Shown here: piece by piece, positions 7,631-16,020 of the stretch
How positions within the stretch are numbered: the stretch's first letter is position 1
How the letters are laid out: each line of letters starts with the position of its first letter
Assembly: GCA_002685275.1 (NCBI GenBank)
Contig: NYWX01000025.1
Span: forward strand, 1-16,020
Direction of reading: 5' to 3'
From: Gammaproteobacteria bacterium
GTDB taxonomy: Bacteria; Pseudomonadota; Gammaproteobacteria; Woeseiales; Woeseiaceae
Length of the DNA stretch: 16,020 bases
The notes under the pieces: generated by a model
What the model saw: the letters and a program-made list of their open reading frames with translations, nothing else
Told to the model about the DNA's origin: nothing
Database searches by the model: none
Position numbers and translations under genes: made by a program

Positions 7631-8545
7631 GTGAATGATAATTGCAAGATTGATGAGTTTATTCACCATCTTAAATTCGAACGCCGCTTATCCCCTGAGA
7701 CATGTAAAAATTATCGTCGTGATCTTCTTGCATTACTAAATTTTCGAACAAAATCTAATATTAACTCTTGGCAGGATATGGACAGTGAGCACTTTCGAAC
7801 CTTTTCTGCGTCTTGTTATCGTAAGGGTTTAAGTGCAAGCAGTATCCAGCGGTGTCTATCGGCATGCCGTACTTTTTATCGTTATCTCATTCGAGAAAAG
7901 TATGTTGATGGTAATCCAATTACAAATATTTCAGCTCCTAAAGGAAAGAAACGCCTGCCTGGCAATATAGATGCTGATCAAATGTCTCAATTACTAGATA
8001 TACCAGGTAAAGGTTCTTTAGTTAATCGTGACCGTGCAATTCTTGAGCTTCTGTACTCATCAGGACTTAGGCTATCGGAACTTATAAAACTAAATTTTGA
8101 TGATATAGATCTACAAAATGCGATTGTAAAAGTTACGGGCAAAGGAGGTAAAGAGCGCATTGTTCCAGTTGGAAGTAAAGCAATAGATGCCTTAAAAAAA
8201 TGGTACCGCTGTCGAGATAAGTTAGCTAATCTTGATGAAAAAGCTCTATTTGTAAGCAACCGAGGAAATCGTATCAGTCCTCGATCTGTACAAGCCCGAA
8301 TATCATATTGGGCAAAGCATCAAGGTATAGAGATTAAAATTTATCCACACCTTTTCAGGCATTCTTTCGCAACTCATATTTTAGAATCAAGTCAGGATCT
8401 TCGCGGAGTACAAGAACTACTTGGACATGCTAATATTTCTACAACGCAAATCTATACCCACCTTGATTTTCAACACCTGGCCCAGATATACGACAAGACG
8501 CATCCCCGTGCACGAAAAAAAACAAATCTTAAACGCCAGAAATAG
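7631..8545 (+). CDS. xerC: Tyrosine site-specific recombinase XerC
   Basis: Acts with XerD at the dif site to resolve chromosome dimers. The protein of 304 aa has an N-terminal core-binding SAM-like domain (about 1-90) and a C-terminal catalytic domain. All active-site residues are visible: Arg147 (SSGLRLSEL), Lys171 (GKGGKERIVP), His240 and Arg243 (HLFRHSFATH), His266 (LLGHANISTTQ) and the nucleophile Tyr275 (IYTH), nearly matching E. coli XerC numbering. GGTGG at 7620-7624 lies six bases before a GTG start. Position after dapF-DUF484 distinguishes it from XerD and from an integron or phage integrase. It ends nine bases before hslV. The usual HAD-family gene that follows xerC in Pseudomonas is absent here. 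Confidence 0.95.
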   Translation: MNDNCKIDEFIHHLKFERRLSPETCKNYRRDLLALLNFRTKSNINSWQDMDSEHFRTFSASCYRKGLSASSIQRCLSACRTFYRYLIREKYVDGNPITNISAPKGKKRLPGNIDADQMSQLLDIPGKGSLVNRDRAILELLYSSGLRLSELIKLNFDDIDLQNAIVKVTGKGGKERIVPVGSKAIDALKKWYRCRDKLANLDEKALFVSNRGNRISPRSVQARISYWAKHQGIEIKIYPHLFRHSFATHILESSQDLRGVQELLGHANISTTQIYTHLDFQHLAQIYDKTHPRARKKTNLKRQK

Positions 8546-8554
8546 GAAGAAAAT

Positions 8555-9085
8555 ATGGAGCAATTTCGAGGTACAACAATCGTTTCAGTCCGATGCAAAG
8601 GAAAAGTTACGATTGCGGGTGATGGTCAAGTAAGCATTGGTAACACCGTGATGAAAGGTAATGCCCGAAAAGTACGTAAATTAGCTAATGGAAGAGTAAT
8701 TGCAGGCTTTGCAGGTGGGACAGCTGATGCATTTACTCTTTTTGAACTTTTTGAAAGTAAATTAGAGCAGTACGGCAACCTCACTAGAGCTGCTATTGAA
8801 TTAGCTAAAGACTGGCGAATGGATCGACGCCTTCGAAGATTAGAGGCACTTCTTTGTGTTGCTGATTCTGAGTCATCTTTCATTATTTCAGGAAATGGCG
8901 ATGTCATAGAACCAGAAAATGACTTGATGGCAATAGGTTCTGGTGGGGCTTATGCTCAAGCAGCAGCATTAGCTTTACTCCAAAATACTGATCTTGAAGC
9001 TAGAGATATTGCTGAAAAGGCATTATTAATAGCTGGTGATATTTGTGTTTTTACTAATCAAAACATCACTATTGAGGAACTTTAA
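8555..9085 (+). CDS. hslV: ATP-dependent protease HslVU, peptidase subunit HslV (ClpQ)
   Basis: Proteasome-beta-like Ntn hydrolase that assembles as two stacked hexamers and degrades unfolded proteins fed by HslU. At 176 aa it shows [75 protein letters not shown] and the C-terminal [17 protein letters not shown]. The catalytic threonine is Thr7, preceded by a propeptide MEQFRG, whereas E. coli HslV begins M-T-T. No other start fits, because AGGAAG (8544-8549) precedes ATG 8555 by five bases, so removal of six residues is required for activity. A Cys replaces the usual second Arg in V-R-R just after. It overlaps hslU by one base. Confidence 0.95.
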   Translation: MEQFRGTTIVSVRCKGKVTIAGDGQVSIGNTVMKGNARKVRKLANGRVIAGFAGGTADAFTLFELFESKLEQYGNLTRAAIELAKDWRMDRRLRRLEALLCVADSESSFIISGNGDVIEPENDLMAIGSGGAYAQAAALALLQNTDLEARDIAEKALLIAGDICVFTNQNITIEEL

Positions 9086-10407
9086 TGTCCCAAATGACAC
9101 CACGAGAAATAGTTCAAGAACTTGATAAACATATTGTTGGGCAGAATGACGCTAAAAGAGCCGTTGCAATTGCTTTACGCAATAGATGGAGACGTATCCA
9201 AGTAGATGAACCTTTGCGAAGCGAGATTACTCCAAAGAATATCTTAATGATTGGTCCCACAGGTGTAGGTAAAACTGAAATCTCTCGTCGATTGGCAAGA
9301 TTAGCAAGAGCTCCTTTTATTAAAATTGAAGCTACAAAATTTACTGAAGTTGGATATGTCGGTCGTGAAGTTGACAGCATCATACGTGACTTAATGGACG
9401 TATCAATTAAATTAACACGTGAAAATGCAATGACAAAAGTTCGTCATCGTGCAGAGGATTCTGCTGAGGAGCGTGTACTTGATGCTTTACTACCATCTTA
9501 CGAAGCACCAAGCGAAAAAGATGCTGATAATAATAAGACTCGACAAAAATTTCGGAAAATGCTTCGCGAGGGAAAGCTCGATGAGAAAGAAATAGAAATA
9601 GAAATTCAGGCATTACCAGTTGGAATTGAAATTATGGCACCTCCAGGCATGGAGGAAATGACTAATCAATTACAAGGTATGTTTCAGAACTTAGGCAGCA
9701 GCCGAAGCAAAACACGTAAACTTAAAATAAAAGATGCATTTCGTCATTTAACAGATGAAGAAGCTGCAAAAATGATCGATGAAGATGAACTTAAGGCTCA
9801 AGCACTGGAAGCTGTTGAGCAACATGGTATTGTTTTCCTAGATGAGCTCGATAAAGTTGCAAGAAGCTCTGGGACTCAAGGAGCAGATGTATCACGAGAA
9901 GGTGTTCAAAGGGATTTACTTCCGCTTGTAGAAGGTTCAACAATTAACACCAAATATGGAATGGTGAAAACTGATCACATTCTATTTATTGCTTCAGGTG
10001 CCTTTCATATTGCCAAACCCTCAGACCTCATCCCAGAATTACAAGGGCGATTTCCAATTAGAGTAGAATTAAAATCACTGACAACAGAAGATTTTGTTCG
10101 CATCTTAAAGGAACCTGATGCATCTTTGACATCACAGTATTCTGCGCTTCTAAAAACTGAAGAAGTCCATCTTGAATTTTCGGAAAGTGGAGTACGTAGG
10201 ATTGCAGAAGTTGCTTTTCAAGTTAACGAAAATACTGAAAATATTGGCGCTCGCCGGCTTCATACTGTTATGGAAAGATTGCTCGAAGTGGTTTCATTTG
10301 AAGCTTCTGAAAAAAGTGGGTCTAAGTGCTTGATAGATGCTGAATATGTAAATAGTCATCTCGAGGAGCTACTGCAGAATGAGGACTTAAGTCGATTTAT
10401 ACTCTAA
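9085..10407 (+). CDS. hslU: ATP-dependent protease HslVU, ATPase subunit HslU (ClpY)
   Basis: AAA+ unfoldase that caps HslV and threads substrates into it. At 440 aa it is close to the E. coli 443. Walker A is GPTGVGKT (57-64), the pore loop GYVG is at 90-93, Walker B with Asp253-Glu254 is in IVFLDELDK, and the sensor/arginine-finger region includes [12 protein letters not shown] and [14 protein letters not shown]. The intervening I domain (about 110-240) is Glu/Lys-rich and holds [16 protein letters not shown]. The C-terminal LSRFIL tail, which docks between HslV subunits, is intact. It begins at the last base of the hslV stop codon, so the two are translationally coupled. No heat-shock promoter was recognised in front of hslV. 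Confidence 0.97.
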   Translation: MSQMTPREIVQELDKHIVGQNDAKRAVAIALRNRWRRIQVDEPLRSEITPKNILMIGPTGVGKTEISRRLARLARAPFIKIEATKFTEVGYVGREVDSIIRDLMDVSIKLTRENAMTKVRHRAEDSAEERVLDALLPSYEAPSEKDADNNKTRQKFRKMLREGKLDEKEIEIEIQALPVGIEIMAPPGMEEMTNQLQGMFQNLGSSRSKTRKLKIKDAFRHLTDEEAAKMIDEDELKAQALEAVEQHGIVFLDELDKVARSSGTQGADVSREGVQRDLLPLVEGSTINTKYGMVKTDHILFIASGAFHIAKPSDLIPELQGRFPIRVELKSLTTEDFVRILKEPDASLTSQYSALLKTEEVHLEFSESGVRRIAEVAFQVNENTENIGARRLHTVMERLLEVVSFEASEKSGSKCLIDAEYVNSHLEELLQNEDLSRFIL

Positions 10408-10448
10408 AAAGACTAGTGCCTTTCAAGTCTCGCAGGTATTCTCTATAA

Positions 10449-11201
10449 ATGAAGTCTAAAAAAGATAAATCGACTCACTTTGGCTATCAAATTGTTGACG
10501 AAAACAAAAAAGCTGGCATGGTCCGAGGCGTATTTGATTCTGTAGCAAGTCACTATGACGTTATGAACGATTTAATGTCAGCTGGCCTGCACCGTGTTTG
10601 GAAGAAATTTACAATCGAATTAGCGGCTATAAAATCCGGTCAGATGATTCTTGATCTAGCTGGTGGTACAGGTGATCTAACCAAGGAGTTTATTAAAAAA
10701 GTTGGTAAAGATGGGCATGTTATTTTAGCAGATATTAATTCAGCAATGCTTAAAGAGGGTCGTCATCGACTAGTAGATGCTGGGGTGTCTAAAAATATAA
10801 ATATCATTCAGCTAAATGCAGAGGAGTTGCCCTTTAATGATTCTATATTTGATTGCGTTACAATTGCATTTGGACTTAGAAATGTAACAAATAAAGAAGC
10901 AGCTCTTGCCTCCATGTATCGCGTTTTAAAGCCAGGTGGTAAAGTTATGGTGCTTGAATTTTCAAAACCTAATAAATTAATTAAACCAGCTTATGATATG
11001 TATTCTTTTAATGTTCTTCCTGCATTAGGTGAGCTAGTTTTAAATGATTCTAAAAGCTATCAATATTTAGCAGAATCAATTCGTATGCATCCTGATCAGG
11101 AAACACTTAAGTTAATGATGGAAGATGTGGGCTTTAAGCGATGTCGTTTTCATAACATGGCAGCAGGAATTGTCGCACTTCACATTGGTTATCGGATCTA
11201 A
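10449..11201 (+). CDS. ubiE: Ubiquinone/menaquinone C-methyltransferase UbiE
   Basis: SAM-dependent enzyme (EC 2.1.1.201/2.1.1.163) that C-methylates the benzoquinol ring in ubiquinone synthesis and demethylmenaquinol in menaquinone synthesis. The protein of 250 aa begins with the UbiE signature region THFGYQIV and [28 protein letters not shown] motif I is [15 protein letters not shown] (about 67-81), followed by [14 protein letters not shown] and [15 protein letters not shown]. The family motif [18 protein letters not shown] is near residues 200-217, and the C-terminus [11 protein letters not shown] is typical. It lies 41 nt after hslU with only a weak ribosome site, and seven bases before ubiJ. 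No menaquinone genes are in the window, so the ubiquinone role is inferred from ubiJ and ubiB. Confidence 0.96.
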   Translation: MKSKKDKSTHFGYQIVDENKKAGMVRGVFDSVASHYDVMNDLMSAGLHRVWKKFTIELAAIKSGQMILDLAGGTGDLTKEFIKKVGKDGHVILADINSAMLKEGRHRLVDAGVSKNINIIQLNAEELPFNDSIFDCVTIAFGLRNVTNKEAALASMYRVLKPGGKVMVLEFSKPNKLIKPAYDMYSFNVLPALGELVLNDSKSYQYLAESIRMHPDQETLKLMMEDVGFKRCRFHNMAAGIVALHIGYRI

Positions 11202-11208
11202 CTCTAAA

Positions 11209-11814
11209 ATGGAAGCATTAGAAAAAGTCCTTGTTCCATTTGTAAATCTACTGAATAAAAATATTCAAGAATCTACTCCAGCAAAGGAGCTTTGCAAGTC
11301 CCTATCTGGAAAAACAATTGCCATTAACGTGAAGCATTTTCCTCTTACGTTTTATTTCATTATAAACAAGGGAGCCCTTACTCTTACAACAATGACTACA
11401 AAAGAGCCTGATTTAATAATTTCTGGTTCCTTAATAACTTTAGTTTGTATGAATGACGGGACCGGTGATATAGCTATCCGCGATGGCTCGCTAGATTTAT
11501 CAGGAGATGCAAGGGTAGCGGATAATTTTCAAAAACTCTTAAAACACGCAAAACCAGATGTAGAAGAAGAAGTTTCTTCTATAATAGGAGATGTAGCAGC
11601 TCATCGTCTTGGGAAAATCACTCGTAGCTTTGCTAAATGGCGGCAAGAAGCACATTCAACCATGGAAATGAATATTCGTGAATATCTTCAGGAAGAAAGC
11701 CGCAGTGTTCCCAGTCGTTACGAAAATGATAAGTTTACTGAAAATATAGATATCTTACGAGATGACGTAGATAGACTTGAAGCGCAGTTGAATCAGATAC
11801 TGGAAGATTCATAA
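11209..11814 (+). CDS. ubiJ: Ubiquinone biosynthesis accessory factor UbiJ (SCP2 domain)
   Basis: A 201-aa protein, the same length as E. coli UbiJ, which binds ubiquinone intermediates and helps organise the soluble Ubi complex. Residues 1-115 form an SCP2-like lipid-binding domain (INVKHFPLTFYFIINKGALTL, PDLIISGSLITLV, GDIAIRDGSLDLSGDARVA). The C-terminus (about 165-200) is charged and helical, consistent with a coiled coil (DILRDDVDRLEAQLNQILEDS). The start at ATG 11209 follows ubiE by seven bases; an in-frame start inside ubiE at 11125 would add residues unlike the family and is rejected. It ends one base before ubiB. Sequence conservation is low in this family, so the order ubiE-ubiJ-ubiB is a major part of the evidence. 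Confidence 0.9.
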   Translation: MEALEKVLVPFVNLLNKNIQESTPAKELCKSLSGKTIAINVKHFPLTFYFIINKGALTLTTMTTKEPDLIISGSLITLVCMNDGTGDIAIRDGSLDLSGDARVADNFQKLLKHAKPDVEEEVSSIIGDVAAHRLGKITRSFAKWRQEAHSTMEMNIREYLQEESRSVPSRYENDKFTENIDILRDDVDRLEAQLNQILEDS

Positions 11815-11815
11815 A

Positions 11816-13447
11816 ATGACCAAAAGACGTACTATTTTTCGAATCTTCACTATCCAACGTACTTTAGTTAAATATGGTCTTGATGATGTCATAAAAAAAA
11901 CCCATTTATTTCGTCCTTTGCGTTTTCTATTTCTTCTCATGCCACGTAAATACGATAGCTCAACTCCAATTGGTGTCAGGCTCCGGCTTATGTTAGAAGA
12001 ATTGGGACCAATTTTTGTTAAATTTGGTCAAGCATTATCTACTAGAAGAGATCTATTACATCCCGATATAGCTGACGAACTTGCAAAGCTTCAGGACGCA
12101 GTTCCACCATTTCCAATCGAGCAAGCATTAAAAATTATTGAAACCGCATATGATGGATCGGTTGATTCAATATTTGAGCGTTTTGATAAAAAACCACTTG
12201 CGGCTGCCTCTATAGCTCAAGTGCATACAGCAAAACTTAAAACAGGTCATGAAGTAATAGTAAAGATTTTACGGCCTAATGTTAACGAGCAAATTACAAA
12301 AGATCTTTCGGTGCTTCGTATTATCGCAGGTCTTGCAGATCGCTATTGGGAGCATGGTAAACGCTTACGACCACTTGAGATTGTGGAAGAGTACGGACAT
12401 ACAATATTAGATGAATTAGACCTTATGCGTGAAGCAGCTAGCGCTGCTCAATTAAAAAGAAATTTTCAAGGCTCTGAAATGCTATATGTTCCTGAAATTT
12501 ACTGGGATTACTGTCGGCCAGAGGTTCTTGTTCAAGAGAGAATTTACGGTACACCGATAAGTGATATGAAAACATTAGTTGAATCGGGCGCTGACATAAA
12601 AGTGCTGGCTGAAAACGGCGTAGAGATATTCTTTACTCAAGTATTTAGACATAATTTTTTTCATGCTGATATGCATCCAGGTAATATATTTGTTATAACT
12701 TCAGACCCTAATAAGCCAAAATATGCAGCTGTTGATTTTGGTATTGTTGCAACACTTAACCCTGAGGATCAGCGTTATTTAGCAGAAAACTTTCTTGCAT
12801 TTTTTGATCGAGATTATCACCGAATCGCTAAATTACACTTGGATAGTGGTTGGGTTCCAGCAGATACCCGTATAGACCAACTGGAGTCTGCCGTTCGAAC
12901 TGTTTGTGAACCTATTTTTAATAAACCTCTTGCTGAAATATCATTTGCTCAACTTTTAATGAGATTATTCCGCGTTGCACAACGTTTTAATGTAGAAGTT
13001 CAACCTCAATTAATTCTGCTACATAAAACTCTATTTAATATTGAAGGACTAGGCAGACAGTTGTATCCACAACTCGATTTATGGAAAACTGCACGTCCAG
13101 TTTTGCAACGCTGGATGGATGAGCAAGTTGGTGGTAGAGCAATATTAAAAGATCTTCGTCAAAATCTTCCTCAGATGCGTGATACATTAAAGGAGCTACC
13201 CACAATCTTACGTTACCTGGGACGTCAAGCATCAAGTCAATCGGATTTAAAATCAGAAATATCTGAATTGCAGGAAATTAAAAAACTGATAGCTAAACAG
13301 CAACGTCATCAAAAAAGAAATTGGTTAATAGTTGCTACCATTATGTTTATTTCTGGTGGCCTTGCTCTACACTTTAGTGCAATGCTAGAACTCACTTTAG
13401 GATTATTTACCGCTGGCACTCTCGCGGCATTTACATCAAGACCATAA
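11816..13447 (+). CDS. ubiB: Ubiquinone biosynthesis regulatory ATPase UbiB
   Basis: Atypical ADCK/ABC1-family protein kinase-like ATPase needed for coenzyme Q synthesis, anchored in the inner membrane. At 543 aa it matches the E. coli 546. The KxGQ motif is Lys69-Gln72 (IFVKFGQALSTRRDLLH), the Ala-rich nucleotide loop is AAASIAQVH, the catalytic segment HADMHPGNIFV has Asp285 and Asn290, and the DFG motif is at 307-309 (AAVDFGIVA). The C-terminus carries two transmembrane helices (about 503-520 and 524-540). The ATG lies one base after the ubiJ stop, and the trmB ATG lies one base after its own stop. All diagnostic motifs are intact. Confidence 0.97.
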   Translation: MTKRRTIFRIFTIQRTLVKYGLDDVIKKTHLFRPLRFLFLLMPRKYDSSTPIGVRLRLMLEELGPIFVKFGQALSTRRDLLHPDIADELAKLQDAVPPFPIEQALKIIETAYDGSVDSIFERFDKKPLAAASIAQVHTAKLKTGHEVIVKILRPNVNEQITKDLSVLRIIAGLADRYWEHGKRLRPLEIVEEYGHTILDELDLMREAASAAQLKRNFQGSEMLYVPEIYWDYCRPEVLVQERIYGTPISDMKTLVESGADIKVLAENGVEIFFTQVFRHNFFHADMHPGNIFVITSDPNKPKYAAVDFGIVATLNPEDQRYLAENFLAFFDRDYHRIAKLHLDSGWVPADTRIDQLESAVRTVCEPIFNKPLAEISFAQLLMRLFRVAQRFNVEVQPQLILLHKTLFNIEGLGRQLYPQLDLWKTARPVLQRWMDEQVGGRAILKDLRQNLPQMRDTLKELPTILRYLGRQASSQSDLKSEISELQEIKKLIAKQQRHQKRNWLIVATIMFISGGLALHFSAMLELTLGLFTAGTLAAFTSRP

Positions 13448-13448
13448 T

Positions 13449-14135
13449 ATGATCTTAAATAAGCGAACAATACGTAGCTTTGTTCGAAGAACTGGCAGAC
13501 TTACTCCCTCTCAATCAAAAGCACTTAAGGAATTTTGGCCAAAGATTGGCATTGAACATGAAATTCGATTGCTAGATTTGGATGCTAATTTTGGGCGAAC
13601 TGCTCCCATTGTTCTTGAGATTGGATTTGGTAATGGAGATTCAATGGTTAAGATGGCTGATGAAAAACCAGAAAAAAATTATTTGGGAATTGAAGTATAC
13701 GAACCTGGTATTGGCCATTGCTTAATAATGGCACGCAATCTTGCACTCAAAAACTTGCGAATTATTGCGCATGATGCAATTGAGGTGCTTGAACATCAGA
13801 TTCCACTTAAATCAATAAATAGAGTTAATCTTTACTTTCCAGACCCTTGGCCAAAGAAACGTCACCATAAACGACGAATAATACAAACTAGATTTTTAAA
13901 AATGATTGCAGATCGCTTAAAAGATAATGGCACGCTAAATATTGCAACAGACTGGGAAAGCTATGCAGAACATATTGAAGAGACCTTTTCTTATGCAGAT
14001 TATTTTATCTGTACTGAACGGCGTGAGCATAGTGGAGATCAACCTTTCGAGAGACCTCGAACAAAATTTGAACAGCGGGGACTTAAGAGAGGCCACAAAA
14101 TTTGGGATTGGTGTTTTAAGAAAGCTAACCATTAA
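13449..14135 (+). CDS. trmB: tRNA (guanine-N7-)-methyltransferase TrmB
   Basis: Methylates G46 in the variable loop of tRNA using SAM (EC 2.1.1.33). The protein of 228 aa opens with the family's RSFVRRTGRLTPSQ. SAM motif I is VLEIGFGNGDS (55-65), followed by NYLGIEVYEPGIG. The TrmB hallmark LYFPDPWPKKRHHKRRI carries Asp132, and ATDWESYAEH and the C-terminal TKFEQRGLKRGHKIWDW complete the enzyme. It begins one base after ubiB, so it likely shares the ubiquinone transcript. There is no obvious functional link, and in E. coli trmB sits elsewhere, next to yggX/mutY. It converges on the ampG-like gene 41 nt away. Confidence 0.96.
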   Translation: MILNKRTIRSFVRRTGRLTPSQSKALKEFWPKIGIEHEIRLLDLDANFGRTAPIVLEIGFGNGDSMVKMADEKPEKNYLGIEVYEPGIGHCLIMARNLALKNLRIIAHDAIEVLEHQIPLKSINRVNLYFPDPWPKKRHHKRRIIQTRFLKMIADRLKDNGTLNIATDWESYAEHIEETFSYADYFICTERREHSGDQPFERPRTKFEQRGLKRGHKIWDWCFKKANH

Positions 14136-14143
14136 ATAAAAAC

Positions 14144-14158
14144 TTACTAAATTAGTAA
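14144..14158. repeat. 15-bp palindrome between convergent trmB and ampG-like genes
   Basis: TTACTAA-A-TTAGTAA is a perfect inverted repeat of two 7-bp arms about a single base, in the 41-base gap between converging genes. As RNA it could fold only as a weak AT stem (TTACT/AGTAA) with no following U tract, so it is a poor terminator. It could be a weak bidirectional stop or a protein site. No regulator can be named. Confidence 0.35.
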
Positions 14159-14176
14159 ACTTGTATCTCATTATAA

Positions 14177-15457
14177 TTAGTTAAGTTTAGTTTTATTCCA
14201 CGGCGCTACTTTTGTAAGTAACAACATACCTGGAATTGCAAAAACTATGCAAAGCAAAAAGAAATCTGTCCAACCAATTTGTTCAACAATTATTCCCGTA
14301 ACAGCATTAGCAAAAACTCTGGGCACAGCCACAATTGCTGTAAATAAAGCAAGCTGAGTTGCTGCAAAAGCAGGATTTGTTGTACGTGCCATAAATGCGA
14401 TTAACGCTGCTGAGCCAAGACCAACACCCAAATATTCAAAAAAAACAACCGTGCCCAACATCCAGGGATTAGCTCCGACTTCTGACAATATAACAAATCC
14501 AAAAATACTAATAATTTGAACCATTCCAAAAATCCATAAAGCACGGTTAATTTCTAATTTCACCATTATAAGACCACCTAGTATTCCGCCAAGAATTACA
14601 GCTAAAAGGCCTGCTGTCTTTGAAATTGTGCCAATTTGTGTTCCAGTAAATCCAAGATCTATAAAGAAAGGGGTTTGAAGTGCAGTTGCCATATTATCGC
14701 CAAGCTTGTAGAGAAATAAAAACAAAAGCACTAGCAATGCTGGTCCCAAACCTGCACGTCCAAGAAAATCTCGAAATGGATCTATTACTGAATCTTTTAA
14801 TGTTTTCGGAGGTGAAGGTTCTGCAATTGCCTCATCAATTACAATTGTCATTATTACGCCAATCAACATAAAAAGGGCAACGGCGACAAACACCATGTGC
14901 CATGGTAAATAGTCAGCTAAAATAAAACCAAGCGCTCCAGGGACTAATCCAGAAAATCTATAAGCCTGCACATGAATTGAATTTCCCAATCCAAGCTCAT
15001 TATCTGGTAATAATTCACGTCTAAAAGCATCTAGAACAATATCCTGACTTGCACTGAAAAAGGCAACGGCAACTGAAAGTAAGGCAATACTCAAAATTGA
15101 TACATCGGGCTTTAAGAAACCCATCACCCCCATGGAAAGCAATAAAGCTACTTGGGTTACAAGCATCCAGCCTCGACGATGACCTAAAAATGGCAGCGTG
15201 TATCGGTCAATGATAGGTGACCAAACAAACTTCCATGTAAATGGAAATTGTATGAGTGCGAAAAAACCAATTTCAGCCAGTCCAATTCCCTCCATTCGAA
15301 GCCATCCAGGAACTAGCTGAAACAATAGGTACAAAGGCAAGCCAGATGTGAAGCCTGTAAAAATACAAATCAACATGCGACGATTTAAGATCGATTCCTT
15401 AAAACTCACTGACTGAGGGCGATTATGTTTAGAGCTATTTTGCATAAACCCAATCAT
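14177..15457 (-). CDS. ampG: AmpG-type muropeptide permease (MFS)
   Basis: Inner-membrane major facilitator of the PAT/AmpG family, which imports anhydro-muropeptides released by cell-wall turnover for recycling. About 426 aa and roughly twelve hydrophobic segments. Family-like stretches are the first helix region RRMLICIFTGFTSGLPLYLL with GWLRMEGI after it, TWKFVWSPIIDRY, FFSASQDIVLDAFRREL, and the mid-protein LYKLGDNMATALQTPFF with DLGFTGTQIGTISKTAG. It is shorter than E. coli AmpG (491 aa, more helices). The 5' end overlaps the xthA stop by 23 nt if ATG 15457 is used or 11 nt if ATG 15445 is used. Neither has a clear ribosome site, so the start is unsettled and coupling to xthA is likely. 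Substrate is inferred from family resemblance. Confidence 0.85.
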   Translation of the reverse strand: MIGFMQNSSKHNRPQSVSFKESILNRRMLICIFTGFTSGLPLYLLFQLVPGWLRMEGIGLAEIGFFALIQFPFTWKFVWSPIIDRYTLPFLGHRRGWMLVTQVALLLSMGVMGFLKPDVSILSIALLSVAVAFFSASQDIVLDAFRRELLPDNELGLGNSIHVQAYRFSGLVPGALGFILADYLPWHMVFVAVALFMLIGVIMTIVIDEAIAEPSPPKTLKDSVIDPFRDFLGRAGLGPALLVLLFLFLYKLGDNMATALQTPFFIDLGFTGTQIGTISKTAGLLAVILGGILGGLIMVKLEINRALWIFGMVQIISIFGFVILSEVGANPWMLGTVVFFEYLGVGLGSAALIAFMARTTNPAFAATQLALFTAIVAVPRVFANAVTGIIVEQIGWTDFFLLCIVFAIPGMLLLTKVAPWNKTKLN

Positions 15458-16019
15458 AATCTATTGTTACAGGGGCGTGATCAGAAAATCTCTCATCACG
15501 ATAAATTATTGAGTCTTTTACTTTATCCTTTAACCCTGATGTTATGACATGATAATCAATACGCCATCCAACGTTATTTTCCCAGGCACGACCACGATTA
15601 GACCACCAAGTATATTGATGATCATCTTGAGGTAAAGTTCGAAATGCATCAGTAAAACCATATTCTCCAAATACTTTATCAAGCCAAGCACGCTCTTCTG
15701 GAAGGCATCCAGAATTTTTCTGATTTTGCTTCCAATTCTTTATGTCCTTTTCTTTATGTACAATATTCCAATCTCCACAAATCACATATTCAGATCGACG
15801 ACGACGCAATTTTTTCAAGTGCTCTCCAAAAGAATTAAGACAGCGGTATTTAGCCTCCTGACGTACATCACCTGATGAACCCGATGGTAGATATACAGAA
15901 ACAATATTGATGTTATTTAATTGAACCTCCAGATACCTCCCCTCTTTATCAAATTCTTTGTCGCCATAACCTCGTACTATTTTTTTTGGTTTATATCTTG
16001 TGTAGATTGCAGTACCGCT
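15435..16019 (-). CDS. xthA: Exodeoxyribonuclease III (5' end outside window)
   Basis: C-terminal 194 residues of the Mg-dependent AP endonuclease and 3'-5' exonuclease of base excision repair. Translation runs open from the window edge, beginning S-G-T-A-I-Y-T-R, so the TTG at 15818 is not the real start. Active-site motifs present are the tyrosine region SVYLPSGSSGD, CGDWNIVHKEKDIKN (Asp and Asn that bind metal and phosphate), GWRIDYHVIT (Asp) and RFSDHAPVTIDY (Asp-His pair). QKNSGCLPEERAWLDKVFGE is typical of the GDWN-type Xth proteins. Roughly 60-75 N-terminal residues lie beyond the edge. The stop codon overlaps the ampG-like start. Confidence 0.95.
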   Translation of the reverse strand, partial: SGTAIYTRYKPKKIVRGYGDKEFDKEGRYLEVQLNNINIVSVYLPSGSSGDVRQEAKYRCLNSFGEHLKKLRRRRSEYVICGDWNIVHKEKDIKNWKQNQKNSGCLPEERAWLDKVFGEYGFTDAFRTLPQDDHQYTWWSNRGRAWENNVGWRIDYHVITSGLKDKVKDSIIYRDERFSDHAPVTIDYDWVYAK

Positions 16020-16020
16020 G

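Noticed and set aside
7631..8545. Tyrosine recombinase as a sign of a mobile element or integron
   Set aside because: Catalytic-residue numbering and the dapF-DUF484 context identify housekeeping XerC; there are no att sites, cassettes or phage genes nearby.
10412..10432. AGACTAG...CAAGTCT inverted repeat between hslU and ubiE as a terminator
   Set aside because: The stem has a mismatch, a seven-base loop and no U tract after it.

Overview
The window is an ordinary, densely packed chromosomal segment of a low-GC Gammaproteobacterium, probably marine or otherwise free-living. Three things point there. The linkages hemC-hemD-hemX-hemY, dapF-DUF484-xerC, hslV-hslU and ubiE-ubiJ-ubiB are all characteristic of that class. 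The genes for a ubiquinone-using, diderm, DAP-peptidoglycan cell are present. The DNA is AT-rich (a hand count gives 22% GC at 3241-3300 inside hemX, against 50% at 61-120 inside the P-II gene). The genus cannot be named from the sequence alone.

Layout. (1) 1-1028, minus strand: a nitrogen operon, read right to left, of an outer-membrane TorF/TIGR02001-type protein, a GlnK-type P-II protein and the first five codons of a gene that is probably amtB. A well-formed sigma-54 promoter (GG-N10-GC) lies upstream at 1084-1098. (2) 1044-1382: the main non-coding gap, between that operon and the hem operon. (3) 1383-5293, plus strand: hemC, hemD, hemX, hemY, overlapping or tightly spaced. This is the tetrapyrrole branch from porphobilinogen to uroporphyrinogen III plus two membrane proteins of unclear role. 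(4) 5318-5959, minus strand: an orphan ParA-type ATPase with no ParB partner in view. (5) 6065-10407, plus strand: dapF, a DUF484 protein, xerC, hslV, hslU (cell wall/lysine precursor, chromosome dimer resolution, ATP-dependent proteolysis). (6) 10449-14135, plus strand: ubiE, ubiJ, ubiB, trmB, with gaps of 7, 1 and 1 nt. The first three serve ubiquinone synthesis and trmB modifies tRNA. (7) 14177-16019, minus strand: xthA (5' end cut by the window) followed by an overlapping AmpG-type muropeptide permease.

The genes are housekeeping functions with intact catalytic motifs. I saw no insertion sequences, tRNA or rRNA genes, CRISPR arrays, phage genes or broken genes, and no convincing undescribed system. 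The points most worth a second look are the sigma-54-driven porin/P-II operon, the orphan ParA ATPase wedged between two conserved clusters, the HslV protease with an N-terminal propeptide, and the altered N-terminal motif of DapF.
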